This document shows, one piece after another, positions 24,606-39,947 of a DNA stretch of 64,000 bases (the stretch's first letter is position 1; each line of letters begins with the position of its first letter). This stretch comes from Exaiptasia diaphana (taxonomy: Eukaryota; Cnidaria; Anthozoa; Actiniaria; Aiptasiidae). A model generated the notes under the pieces. It saw only the letters and a list, made by a program, of their open reading frames with translations, had not been told where the DNA came from and searched no databases. Both the position numbers and the translations under genes were made by a program. The DNA is taken from assembly GCF_001417965.1 (NCBI RefSeq), contig NW_018384102.1, positions 933,145 through 997,144 of the forward strand. Reading direction: 5' to 3'.

Positions 24606-25202
24606 CCATCATTACGCATTCATGTAATGCACACACCGACGAGGAATATTTAGCGCGAATGGAGGCTTTATTCAATTTTTAGGGCATGAATTGCAATAAA
24701 TTCATCGATATTCAATCGTTGACAGTAAGGATATATCGCTATGTCGAGTACATCATTTTATGTGATTTTTCATAACGTTCTTTTCTCACTAATTATGATT
24801 GCTAATTAATAAAACTTTGTGATTTTATCAGACTTTTTTTAATAGAGTTATTAAAACATATTCTGTAGTTTGATGACAAAAAAGGAGTTAACTTCGATTT
24901 ATCATGCTCCTGATGATATAGTGATATATATTAGCGGTCAGAATGCAACAATTCCCAATCAATTTTACGACCTCTGCAATATTTCAAATATACCAAAGTG
25001 AACTTTAATATAATGGAATTTCACCGCTGATATTTTTGAGTTGTCCAAAACAAGTACTTAAAAAAAATTCCAACGATGGTATCCCATAATTTCTAAGGAC
25101 AGACACTTTGATGTTAGGCATCGGGTGAGAATTATTGATGCAACTAACTGTATATTCAAATGACTGAAATGATTTTTTTAAAGCTCTTATTCCTCTCTTG
25201 TT

Positions 25203-25490
25203 CAAAAAAGGTTGTCAGATAAAATGGCGAATGTCAATTGTCGAACGGCGATTGCACGACCGCAAGTAGTCATGGGTTTTGCTGTTTGAAAGGCAATAAC
25301 AACTGATTTATACTGCAAAATGGTCTGTGGTAAACATTGACTCCATTTTAGTCATCATTTCTATGAATCCAATAACTGAATTTTTGTTTATCAAAACAGT
25401 GTAACCATAGTCCCTTTCGGTCATGCAATCTAACTTCGACAATCGCCGTTCGCCGTTCTCCCCGACAACGTTTTTTGAAATAGCTGTATA
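25203..25490. repeat. Inverted-arm repeat with CGTTGTCGGGGAG arms, copy 1
   Basis: The left arm (GGTTGTCAGATAAAATGGCG, CGGCGATTGCACGACCGCAA) and the right arm (reverse complement: AACGTTGTCGGGGAGAACGG, GCATGACCGAAAGGGACTAT) are diverged inverted copies around about 100 bases. The right arm recurs at 32279-32402. Confidence 0.65.
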
Positions 25491-28400
25491 TAGATCGATA
25501 TTTTCCTGAAATTAAGGGCAGAAAGCGACATGTTTGGTCAATCAGGGAGCTCAATATAATATCTCGGGTGTAGAGATCATGAAGTATAATCGACGCCAAG
25601 AATATTAGGATTTTTTTTTCCTTTATGGAAAGTTATGTAATGTAATATCTTTTCTTCGTCGTTTATTATTCCGGCAGTAATTTTGCTGGCTCTTAATTAG
25701 AGAAGTGCAAAAAGAGGGCTCTTGTGTGTTCACCTTCTGTGCTCAGCTAATAAGTTTAGGTAGGCTTTGTTTTAAATTGGAATTTTGTTTTGTCCTTTAA
25801 AAACATATATATCTGACGGTAAAACAAAGCCCAAACCACCTGTAATAACGCATGATATTATATTACAGGGCGCCCGGGTTCAGGTTTCAACTACTCACTT
25901 TATCATCGGCTACATTAAAGAGGACCGCTTCATCTGTGGTTACAAAGTCAACAATTTTACATACAGAATATATCTTCTCAAATATACATGAGAGCTTCAT
26001 TGCCATTATTAAATATTCCTGGAAATCGTTATTGCTTTTGCGAGATAATCATCACGGAATTGACCACAAAACCGCTTGATACTTTCAAGTTTTTTTTTTC
26101 GTTTCCAGTAATAGGTATTGTGTCTGGGGTATAAGCAATGTTATATACCTCAAATGGATAGAGTCAATAATTTCCAATCTCCGTTAAGGTAAATGCACTT
26201 AGATATGAAACCTCAATATAAAATATGGTAATAGCTGTACAATAGCGGACGGCCCCTTGCTATGATATACGCTCATCTCCGATAAGGAAATATGACTATT
26301 TAGAAGTAAAACCTACAGGGAGTGCATTTAATAAAACGATTTGGCTCAAGTTTGCTTCAGCTGTACTGGATAATCTCTACAGAATTGAAGCCCTGAAGTG
26401 AACCTCTGCAGTTATCGACTTAACAAAAAGGAAAACATTCACAAAGTGTAAGTGATACGGGGATTATTCTTTTGAAAAGCCGGTTGGTGGCAGAGGTGGA
26501 ACATACCATGCATCCTAGCATGGCTCGTGTATAAAAGTATGATTTGAATGACTTTACCTTCAACTGATTTCTAGATCTTGGCATTTATTTAGCTTTTCAC
26601 TGAGTATGGATTTTCTCTTGTTTTCGGAAAATCTAGAGCGCTGTTGTGTTTTAAAGAATGATATTGTAATCGAGTATTTGTAGTTCAATTCAATGAAATA
26701 CAGTTTAGGGATTTCTCAAGTGAATTTCGAAAATTTCTTTCGAAATAGAACGAAACTTTTTAAAATGTTTTCTTCAAATATTTCGGATCTCTTCGCTAAG
26801 TCGTCTTATTTTATGTCAATTTAGATCCAAACCATTTTCAAATTAGTCTGGGCATTCATAAAAATAAGCTTTCAAGGGAATATCTGAAAAATTCATAAAA
26901 AAAATATGTTTCGTAACACAAAAATAACTGAAGCAAATTCAAATATAGCTTTATTATTATTATTGTTATCACTATTATTATTATTATTATTTCATCCTGG
27001 CGTAAACAAACCAAAGTAAAGCTTATTTGCTCTGCAAATCCTGTATTAAAATACTGCACGAGATAACTAAGAAAGATTAACATGTACAAATTAACAACTC
27101 AACGTGTACCTACTGCATCAGAAGTATTTGTCTGGCAGTAAGTTATGTTTGCCTATTCGCCTAATACCGGTTCACTCACCATTCAAGACAATAATCATAT
27201 CTCCAACACAACACGGATCGAGCACAGCAGGTATTTCTATAATCACCATCGCAAGCATATAGATTCACTATTTCATCAACGCCGCGCCACTAATGACTTT
27301 TTTCAGACTCGATATTCATTTGTAAGACATCATCTTCAAAACTCAGTATCGATAACCAAGGGTTTTTTTCTTTTAAACCACAATTCCTATAAAGCCATCA
27401 ATTGTTTCTATTTGTATAATATATATTTTTCAGGAATCACAAATAACTATTTTCATTCAAAGTTTTAATAATTCAATGTGTTTCATGGTTTCTAATTTCA
27501 TTATATTGGAGTCTTTTATTCTACTCGAGGCAAAAACAGCCAGTTTTCATCTTTCCGACAAGTAGTACTTAAGTACAAAATTACGCGAGCATACGGAACT
27601 TCGGAAAAAATGCATTAAAAAAAACCCTTTTTCGGCGACTTAGCAATTAGTAAGCGTTGTAAAAAATACTATTGGTTTAAAAGAATGCAGTGTTTTTCCT
27701 TTAAAAGAGTTCATAGCTATGAAGCCTTAATGTTAATGTTTTTCTTTCTGTAATTTGGATCAATGTGCGTTTAATTTGATATTTTGATTTCCACAATATT
27801 ATGTAGTAAACAATTTGCTGTAGTGTTATAAATATATTTTTGTTTCATAATTTGGTGTTGATCCACATTGCTTTCTTTTCAAATCTTAACATTGGTCAGT
27901 GCTGGTAGAGAGAGTTGTACACCTTAACACCATTAATTATTCATTTATTAACTTTTCATAGTTTTTCATTATTTCAAAGCATCGCTCGTGTACATTTTCG
28001 CTTTGCTTTTACATGATCAGCATATTGTAAAAAAAAAACCACTGAGACATAACACTGAGGCAAATATATCGATCGTTCAATCCTGTATAAAGTTTTTAAG
28101 CAGGCATTCGTATTATACGCCTATAATTTGCCGGTAGCGATGTATGAGTCAATTACCAGTCGGCACTTCATTAATATAAGCTTAGTTGTATTTGCATTTG
28201 GAATTAGAGTTTTATCGATCTATTTATTGTTTACCTTTTTTACCATAATGCTTGCCTGCTTTGTAATAACATGCTACCATTGCCAAATATATCTAAGAAT
28301 AACGAAATTGTGTTTTTTATTGTTCATGATGTCTATTCATTGTTGTATTCTTTATGACTGAAAACAAATTGTTTTTAAGTTGGAACACGGAAAAAAATAG

Positions 28401-29790
28401 TTGAAAAATATAAAATTCATACTGTCAATCTCAGTTGTTAAGACTTTTAAAAAGACAACAGCAAAGTCAAAATGCTTTTAAAATTCCCAAGAATTTTAAT
28501 GTTAACATTGCAATGTTTTTTTTTCTGCGATTTTTATTGGAAAATTCTTAAAAATAATTTAAAAACATGATATATGCAATGACTTTGCTGTTTTCTTTTT
28601 TTTCTTTATAACTGAAGAACATTGATGAGATTGGCTAAATGTATATATATAACTAATAAATATTTCTCACTTAAAAATTCTATGCGGAAAACAACGTTTT
28701 TCCTACAAACTTCTTTATTTACTTCTACTAGCTCATACTCATTTGAACATATCCAATCTATCTTCGGTGATATCCGGCTAGTTTTCAAACAGAGTTTGAA
28801 AGTTGTCCCGAGGCCACCTTTTATAGATTGCTCAATCGATTTTTTTCGCAATATGCATCTTTATCACAGATTGATTTAATCGTAGGAAAGTTGAATTCCG
28901 AAAGGATTGTTTTTGTCGTGGTTCTTGACAGTAAAGTTACTAGTGCTTAGAAATTGGACTAGTTATCAATAGTGGGCTGGTGAATATTAAGAAAAATAGT
29001 CTTTTGCTTATTTTTTTCATGTTTTGCTTAGACATGTTGATTTTTATAAACGATTTTCGTTTATATACGAAAACATTGAAAGGTTGTTCCTAGCAAGTAG
29101 TTCGAAGGCAAAGAAAAGTTAATGAAAATTATTTTCTTTTCAAACAACAACATGAAATTGGGACCGATCAAAATCTGCTTTTCAATATAAAGTTCAACTC
29201 ATGTAAACTGGACAAATTCAAATATGGTAGCACATGCGAATATAGGAAATGGTTGCTTTTAGCATGGTTGTTTATTGCAAGTTGACTCTATTTTTCCGTC
29301 TAAATATAATGGAAACAAGGAAAATAAGATTTGATGAGATATGAAATATAATATCGGCCTTGCTTTTTTTTAAAAAATACCCGTAGGCATAAATTCAGAT
29401 TCCAAATTATTTTCTTTTTCTTCCAATAAAAAATTTATAGGTCATGTACTCTTTATAGCATCCCGCCATCACTTGTCACGGACTTGTTGCTCCGAACTAC
29501 TTTTGATGATAAAGATTAAAAAAAGTACCGCAATGGCACTTGTTTTTCAACAGAACCGAATAAGCCGACCATACCTATATCAGCCTATATCAGCGGCTTG
29601 TTGATAAAATCATTGTAACTACTGAAATAGGTATGAGGAAAACAAATTAAACCAAAAAATGATGATGATGATGATTAGAATCTGAATTATGAAACCCTTC
29701 GTTTAGATCTCATTCTTAAAAGCTAGTGCCAAATGCATCCGAGTCATCCGGGTAGCTTTTTTTCACATAAAAAAGTTTGCAACCTTTATT
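25491..29790. other. Gene-free interval
   Basis: Long A+T-rich stretch with an imperfect ATT microsatellite at 26951-26992 and an inverted repeat at 28455-28594. A 107-codon ORF at 27145 is His/Asn/Tyr-rich and not recognised. Confidence 0.4.
28455..28594. repeat. Imperfect inverted repeat (ACAGCAAAGTCA arms)
   Basis: GACAACAGCAAAGTCA on the left and TGACTTTGCTGTTTTC on the right, with inner AAGAATTTTAA and TTCTTAAAAAT blocks; probably a small decayed foldback element. Confidence 0.55.
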
Positions 29791-29797
29791 TTGAAAC

Positions 29798-32278
<2,481 letters not shown>

Positions 32279-32402
32279 ATACAGCTATTTTAAAAAAACG
32301 TTGTCGGGGAGAAAATCGATAGGCAATTGTTGAAGGGAGAATGCACGACCGCAAGGGACTATGGTTACACTGTTGAAAACAAAATCCCACTTATTGGATT
32401 CA
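32279..32402 (+). repeat. Same repeat family as 25.2-25.5 kb, single arm
   Basis: TACAGCTATTTTAAAAAAACG, then GTTGTCGGGGAGAA, GCACGACCGCAAGGGACTAT, GGTTACACTGTT and TTATTGGATTCA match the right arm of the 25.4-kb repeat in inverse orientation. Confidence 0.7.
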
Positions 32403-32900
32403 CCTTACATTACACATGGAATCCATATGGAACTTTTTGCCATACATCGGGTGACATTTGCTTGGATTATTGTCCAGGCTCACTCATGCATCCAAGCATG
32501 CATGTATATATGCATGTAATTTATTTATTTAGAAATATAATACAATGGAGTTAATTAATATTTTGTCGTCGATCGACCTCATTAACATCATCATCTGACC
32601 ATTAAATACTATTAATAGCAAAGTCACCTCTAGAAAGGAAAGTACATGTACATATAATATCACAGTTACGTTCACTGACTGATATAAATTTTTCAAATAT
32701 TGAATTAACACAAAACTGCATAGTTTTGAGTACATTTTCAACATATAATAAGAAAGCAATAATTTGAAAAATTCAAGTTTGATTTTTGTTGCTTGTGCCT
32801 ACAGAAGTAGTCTCCTTTGCATCCGTTCATCGTCGGGACAGGAATCCCGAAACGCAAACGGATGCGAAGCAACGCCAACTCTTCAAAGGCGAAAATACGT

Positions 32901-33499
32901 NNNNNNNNNNNNNNNNNNNNNNNNNNNNNNNNNNNNNNNNNNNNNNNNNNNNNNNNNNNNNNNNNNNNNNNNNNNNNNNNNNNNNNNNNNNNNNNNNNNN
33001 NNNNNNNNNNNNNNNNNNNNNNNNNNNNNNNNNNNNNNNNNNNNNNNNNNNNNNNNNNNNNNNNNNNNNNNNNNNNNNNNNNNNNNNNNNNNNNNNNNNN
33101 NNNNNNNNNNNNNNNNNNNNNNNNNNNNNNNNNNNNNNNNNNNNNNNNNNNNNNNNNNNNNNNNNNNNNNNNNNNNNNNNNNNNNNNNNNNNNNNNNNNN
33201 NNNNNNNNNNNNNNNNNNNNNNNNNNNNNNNNNNNNNNNNNNNNNNNNNNNNNNNNNNNNNNNNNNNNNNNNNNNNNNNNNNNNNNNNNNNNNNNNNNNN
33301 NNNNNNNNNNNNNNNNNNNNNNNNNNNNNNNNNNNNNNNNNNNNNNNNNNNNNNNNNNNNNNNNNNNNNNNNNNNNNNNNNNNNNNNNNNNNNNNNNNNN
33401 NNNNNNNNNNNNNNNNNNNNNNNNNNNNNNNNNNNNNNNNNNNNNNNNNNNNNNNNNNNNNNNNNNNNNNNNNNNNNNNNNNNNNNNNNNNNNNNNNNN
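32901..33499. other. Assembly gap (599 N)
   Basis: Unresolved bases; any ORF spanning it is meaningless. The left flank contains GC-richer sequence with an internal small hairpin (CGGGACAGGAATCCCG), suggesting that a repeat broke the assembly. Confidence 0.99.
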
Positions 33500-36400
33500 A
33501 TTTCTTCAAAAAGCCTTGAAATCTGGCCTTTTTTCGTCAAATTTGGCACTTCATACGGACTGTCAGGTCAAGCTTGAGTGATCACGGACTATTTGTCCCC
33601 CATAAGTTCCATATGGGTCTTGATAAGATGAGTTGCTTTAAAAAACTCGATTTTTATTGAATACGCAATGAAACCTTTCGGACATAAGTCGATATGATCG
33701 TATTGCGAGTCTCTCAGAGTTCATGTAGAATTTAAGAAAAAAGAATCGCTCAGAAAACTGTTTTAAGTTTTTCCTTGACTTTGAAGAAATAGTGGATGAC
33801 TCGAGAACTGTTTAAATATAAAATATGTCACGTTTCCCAACGTAATCAAGTGTAAAATCTGTAAACTGAAAAGTCATTAAACGAAACTTGTTGTCGCCGA
33901 TATTTGCAGTGTTATTTGCTCGGTATGTGAATATGAGGTGGTAAGCGTTTTTGCATATTTTATAAAAACTAAGTTCATGTAAAAATTCAGAGTGAGATGC
34001 CATTGGTTTCCAATGAGTTCTCTCATAAATTTCTGATCAATATAATTAGTAAAACTACACTTACACAAATAGCTAATACTATATTTCGATTCCACATTCC
34101 TTCCCTGCCATATTCCTAATTTTATCTTGGAAAGTGTATATAACAAAATTAAGATTACTATAGTATAGTTAAGTGAAAAGATTCATATATTGTCAAGACA
34201 AACTTTTCAGGTTGAGCATCGTGCAATAGCGTTTGCTTTTTTCTCATGAAATATGTAGAAATGACTCAAATACTCGGAATCACATAGTATATAAGAGTCA
34301 TTCCTAAGTGTATTATTCATGCAATTAGCGCAATTAAACATTAAATGCTTTTAAAATTGTAATCCCTTTAGATTCCCGCGTTCTATATGACATGATTTCA
34401 GTGGTATGTTATAAAACATTCCAACGTGTTTATCGCGTTCTTGTTTTTACTTTGCTAAATGGACGACATTTGAGAAAAATTCCACTTTGATTTCTTCCGG
34501 CACCACTTACAGACCCATCTCTGAATACAGGTGTCTGAGATGTCTCAAAAACGTGAATTGATGTACAGTAATACAGAGATCAGCATTTGATGATACAATA
34601 GTTTAATTTTGTAAATATTCGGTTTATCTGTAGAGAGCCTGCTTCATTATTTGTATGCGCATGTGCGTTAAGTGCTTCGAGGTTCATTAGCAAACTATCA
34701 GCACAACTCATTACCGGGTATATTATCTGATCGTTGGTGATGACACCCCATTACAATGAATTAAATTTGCGGCTGCTTTTAACTCTATTCATACATTCAA
34801 TTCAACGTATTTTAAGTTTTTGGTTACACCTAACACTAATGTGCACCACAGCGGGAGATGACAAGGTGTATATGTGTGATTTGCCTTGACGTAACTTATA
34901 GTCGAAAATAGTCCACAGCGTGCGGCGTACGGATTGATTTTGAGTTCTTGGTTTTATCAAGTGGGTACACACTGCCTGTAGCACTTCAAAGAACTGCATG
35001 GAAGTATGTTGTTATCGTGAATATATAGTTTGTATTGTTAGGAATAGAAGGTTTAAATTTAGAAGGTCAGTGGAATATAGAGTTCGATGTCAGTAGAAAA
35101 CATAACACACAGCAAGTCACCAAAACATTGTTAGATTTAAAACCAATTTATACGAACTTTAAACCAGTGTACAAGCGGTTTTACTAAATATTTTCTTTGA
35201 GCGATCACACATTAGTAATTTAAGCTAGGGCTTCGTTGTCTTCACTTAATTTAAACAGGATTTTCTGGCCAAAATCGCTTAGTGAATTAGTCATACATAA
35301 TAGCTTCGACATCAGTAGAAGAGATTTATAACCTTCTCATTGTTTTCATCCAACTCGTGACCGCAAATCTGTTAAGCCAACTAGTCCCGAAATAAGCTTG
35401 TACGAATTATTTTGAGTTTTCAGACCAAAGCTCTTGGGTTTTGTAACGAGATAAGTCCCATTTTAAAAAACATTAGTGTAAAAGTTGTGCCGAATTCTGA
35501 TCCCAGAACAATAAATGAATTCCTATCGGAAGTGTTAATCGAGATATAAAATTACTGATTAGGGATGGTTGAATCTTTTGCTATACCGTACACCGTACGT
35601 CATTAAGCCTCCGGCAACAAATTTTGATAATTTCCGCTCAATATCGTAAAAAGACCGTACAAACATCTTGTCTTAGTACTGCAGGATGGCAATTTACTAA
35701 AAAGGTCATAATACTATTCCTAATTGCATCAGAATTTCCATAATTTTTTGTAAATAGCAATTTGTCGGGGCAAATCTATAATTCATAGTGCCTTCTACTT
35801 GATTTGATTGTCATGTTCTGTGCGGACAAGGTGTTAACAAGCTTAGAAGATATGGTAACTCCACGCGTATGTATAAATTTTTACATTTTGTGTCTTTTTC
35901 ATATAGTTTGATAACATCTAATGCTAAAAGATACTAGAATTATATTTCCATGTGAACGATTTACTATAGTAACCAAAAAACATTGCTATTGTATATTTAA
36001 AAGCTCACCTTAATTGTCTTAAAACAGTTAATTAATTAAGTATAATAGCCCAATACTTTAGCAATTATTATTTCGTGTAGTTATCTTCATATCTTTACGA
36101 TGGAGATATCGAACGATAGAAGGGATAGTATTACAAATGAGCTCTCATTCCTTGGGGCATGTTGTTTCTATAAAAGTACTTATAGGATTAGAGCATTGAA
36201 ATGTCCTCCAAACACTAAAAACCTCACGTTTTATGCTTTTCAACGTACGTGTGGCCGTGTAGTGACCGCTTAAGACAAAGCAGCTCTATCCCAGTGTTTA
36301 AAACGATGAGTCTCAAGGTTTTTTAAAAACTCCATTTTGGACGCACGCGGGTCCACGTAATGAATTATATAAGGAGGTCATTCAGTCTCTTTAGAAAAGT

Positions 36401-37019
36401 TCTTTGAAACATCTCAACGAAAGTGAACCAAAACACCGAAAAGCTGCAATTCAATTACTGGGTTAAGGCTTTGAGAAAAACATCGTTCATATTCATTATA
36501 CAAACGTAAGGGGCTGACCTCGCAAAGAACAAGTCGTAAGTCCAGAAATTTTCCAATATTTTACTCAATTAACTAAAAAAAAATAGTATTAGCAAAGCCA
36601 AAATGTTTGTTTCCAATTCATTGACTCAAAATCCATTTAATAGATAACAGGACTAGCTAAACTATGTTCCGAATTGAATGAAAGCTAGGGAGATCAAATT
36701 GAGATAAAAAAAATTATTGTATATAATTACTGCAATAGCTAGCTGGCTTTCTTTTTTTGAACATTGTGATTATCAATTCAAAGCATACATTGAGTATATG
36801 GATTTTAAAGAGAGCTATTAGCGAAAGAGGTTCAAAACATTTTGTATAGTTTGATGCCTTTTTCCATTTAATTAAAGATTTTGAGTGATGCTTGAGTTTG
36901 GTATTATCAGAAGTACTTCTGGTATTATGAAACACGTATTTAATTTAATTCATATTGATCACTTGAAAATCGTCGATCTTACATAATTGAATTTAGAAGT
37001 GAAATCAAAACAACCATGA
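33500..37019. other. Gene-free interval
   Basis: A+T-rich, with no exon, RNA gene or repeat that I can support. Confidence 0.4.
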
Positions 37020-37170
37020 AATAGGTATTATATGGAGGATATTACATGGGCGTGCGGAGATACGGATTTTATAGAGGTTTTCAACACGAAAAGACAAAAC
37101 CTGTATCTCTAAGCGACCATGTTATATTCTGTTTATCATATAATTACATATGAAAGCAAATTATGTCGTA
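37020..37170. repeat. Hairpin-forming dispersed repeat, copy 2 (inverted)
   Basis: GGATATTACATGGGCGTGCG, GGAGATACGGATTTTAT, GTTTTCAACACGA, then TTATCATATAATTACATATG and GCAAATTATGTCGTA match the 2.3-kb locus in reverse complement. The copy stops exactly where the GGGACGGTCC element begins at 37171, which suggests insertion of that element or a shared compound unit. Confidence 0.65.
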
Positions 37171-37450
37171 GGGACGGTCCATTTAACTTTTGATTTTGAA
37201 AAAAAAAAAATCCTGCAAGCCATCTTCACCAAAAATAAAAATCGTGCACAACATTGGAAAAAAAAACTTGCACCACCCTAAGCCAAAAAAAAATGTTACA
37301 TACAAGAAAAAAAAAAATCCTACACACCACCAAGAGAAAAAAATATATTCTACCCAAAAGCCACGAAGAAAAAAAAAATCTTGCTCACAAGAAATCATCC
37401 ACCCCCCCCCCCCCCCCCCCCCCTTCCTCAAAAGCTAAATGGACCGTCCC
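37171..37450. mobile_element. GGGACGGTCC-ended element with phased A-tracts and a C22 run
   Basis: A 280-bp unit with matching ends (GGGACGGTCCATTTA / AAATGGACCGTCCC). Outer arms may extend it to about 37136-37500, since TTTATCATATAATTA recurs inverted at the far side. Inside, seven A-tracts start at 37199, 37231, 37258, 37285, 37307, 37337 and 37369, separated by mixed C/A-rich spacers. A run of 22 C follows at 37402-37423. Both strands stay open for about 80 codons but encode only low-complexity Lys/Pro or Gly/Phe. No transposase is seen; it is likely non-autonomous. Confidence 0.75.
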
Positions 37451-38180
37451 TTGCGAAATGGAAAAATATAGGCATTTCATAGATAATTATATGATAAACT
37501 AATGTACTTCTCTTATTAAATTGTTTGTCTCTATTTGAGTTTTACACTTTAACAGCTAGATTTCGTTTCACGTCTCTAACGCGGACTTCATCATCCCTTT
37601 TCGTCACACAAAATGCTTTCACGATCTGTCATAGCGCCCCCGTAGTAATGATTTTTGCATTTGACGTAATAGAATATTAATGAAAACAACAAAAAACAAA
37701 AGAAAAGAAAAGCTGTGTTAACACGGGTTAACTGTCAGTTGATATCTCTGTGATTATTATTATTTATTAGCCTTGCACAACAGATAAATTCTATATAAAA
37801 GGACTCATTGTTTTTAAATAAAACAAAATAATATTGGATTGACTGTTTGGAATAGGTTGTACTATTATGATTTGAGTCTTTGTATCATAAAATCTATTAT
37901 GATGTTGTTCTTTATATAAATATAATTGGTCTGAATACGAAAAAAGCAAGTGCAATGACGTCTTATTTACAATTCGGCACCTTCCTCGAATAGAGACCGC
38001 GACCCAAAAATAACACATATATAGAGGAATGAACTTTTAACAAACATCGCATTCGAATAAACAGTGGCCCAAGACCTACGTTTGACATTAAAAATTCATA
38101 GCTTTATATAAACCTAATAATTGTAAAAACGCTGTAGTTACTAAATGGAACATTTTAAATTAATGAAAGGAAAACATTAA

Positions 38181-38302
38181 AGAAAGGCGAAAGAACGGGT
38201 TCAGCCTGCGTGATCTTCTTTTGCCTTTTTTATTTATTCTCTCTTTACTAATAAAAATGCTTATTTTCTATAACAGCGTTTTTCAATCAGGTGTGTTTTA
38301 TA
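38181..38302. repeat. Palindromic MITE related to the 20.5-kb copy
   Basis: AAAGGCGAAAGAACGGGTTC, AGCCTGCGTGATCTTCTTTTG and TTTATTCTCTCTTTACTAAT match the centre and right arm of the 20531-20725 element; the left arm is shortened or eroded. Confidence 0.65.
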
Positions 38303-39900
38303 AAATAAGTTAAAAGATACCGTATCTATACTATACTTATTAAGGGCCTTAATAAATTTTGTGAATTTAAAGATACTTTAAAAGTGATACATGGTGAAAA
38401 GCGGCGCGGAGTTTGAAGTCATTAGTTTATAGCAATAACTGCAATTGGACATGAATCTCTATCGGAAAAGAAGTGATTTAAAGACCTATTTTACTGAAGA
38501 TCTCGCGTTTTAAATTCAATTCAAATGTGTTGATAATGACAGGAAAGATCAGTTGGAGTACTTTGAAATGCATTCGGCACGAGTATTCGGTTGAGGCGGA
38601 TAACACCCACCTAAGCTACTAGTATTATACTTTTATAATCCTTTAAACGAAGACACGATATCGACAATAACCCATGATTTAATGAGCCTAGTGGTGTCTA
38701 CATGAATACGGTACTGCAAAGTCATCATTTTACGGACACCCCTTAAGCCAGTAATCTTGGACCCAAATTACAGTATGAAATCTGATTCCATCTTTGTTAT
38801 CGACATTACGAAGCGTACTTTTTCCATCTTACAGTTCCTTGCCTTGCAGCGTTCCATGCCTACTGGCCAGTTATCATCTATATCCTTTTAACTGTTGCCC
38901 CACATATCCTGAAATATGACAAATGCATTATCGATTTGAATAAAAGCGTAAATCATGTGGTCGGGAGTAACCCTGCCTTCCCCAAAGGCTAAACTCCTGT
39001 CATTATAAAAGGATATCAAGATTCGCTATGAAGCAGAGTTTTTCAAGGAAGTCCCAGTTTATTTTGAGCAATGTTCAATCGTACATTGAAGGATTTTTAT
39101 CCGCTATACTTTTCTAGCTGTCTCGTAACTAGTCGAGAATGCTGCAACGACCGAGCTACAAATCACCTTTCTTCGATGCTATTTGCTCGTATCCGGCTCT
39201 TTCATCTCTTTTGGCTCGTTCGATTCCTTTCAGTATACTAAAATTAACCATAAACAAAATTAATCTCTTTGCCCGAGATTAACATTCCATACTAAGATTT
39301 AGTTGAATCTGACTGTTTATCTTGGGAAAAACTTTATTTTGACCCTGACTCATTCTGTTTTAATATGTACTTAAAGTAAAGCCGCGCCAAAGCATTACAT
39401 GAATGCCAGTATAGTTTGGAATTTGATTGAATTGTTATTAAAAATTTCGTATTAATAGTCAAGAAAATAGATAAACGAAAATGCCTCATGCCTTTTGGCG
39501 AGACTAAGCCGGCTTGTAAAAAGTTTTCTGTACATGTATAAATTAATGAATAAAGTCTGCCAAGAAGATTATTGCAAGGATACCGAAAGAAGATCCAGAT
39601 CGTTTATTACGCTGACGGGACAATCGAATTATAGCGGCGTGCATTTAGATCGTTTACAAATCATCTGAATGTGTAGGCGTGTGGTCCTAGGGGCTAAGCC
39701 GATAAGATACTTAAAGCCTAAAAATAGTGATTAATAGCACCAAGCTATCTTCTTTTGTCCATAAAGTTTCGGTAATGCTAAATGATGTTGGAATGTTATA
39801 GGCTTCGCTACAATAGTAATTGGTAAATTAATTGCAATGTTAACATCTTCTGTCCAATGAACTCGTGTCATTTTGTCCACAGATATAATCTCCTACTGTC
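38303..39900. other. Upstream region of the receptor gene
   Basis: No coding sequence seen. It may hold regulatory DNA or a leader exon for the receptor, but no specific site beyond the TATA and acceptor candidates is supported. Confidence 0.4.
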
Positions 39901-39908
39901 TATAAAAG
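39901..39908 (+). promoter_or_regulatory. Possible TATA box of the receptor gene
   Basis: TATAAAAG lies 40 bases before the receptor ATG, which would give a 5' leader of only about 15 bases. A competing reading is a splice acceptor (TTTTGTCCACAG, ending at about 39882) that would make this stretch the start of a coding exon behind an upstream leader exon. Confidence 0.3.
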
Positions 39909-39947
39909 AAACGTTGTTATAAAGGCAAAAAGAAGGAAGATAGAAAA

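Noticed and set aside
32764-33581. Long frames across the N gap
   Set aside because: Created by unresolved bases.
37183-37502. Gly/Phe-rich and Lys/Pro-rich frames
   Set aside because: Low-complexity translations of the A-tracts and C22 run of the GGGACGG element.
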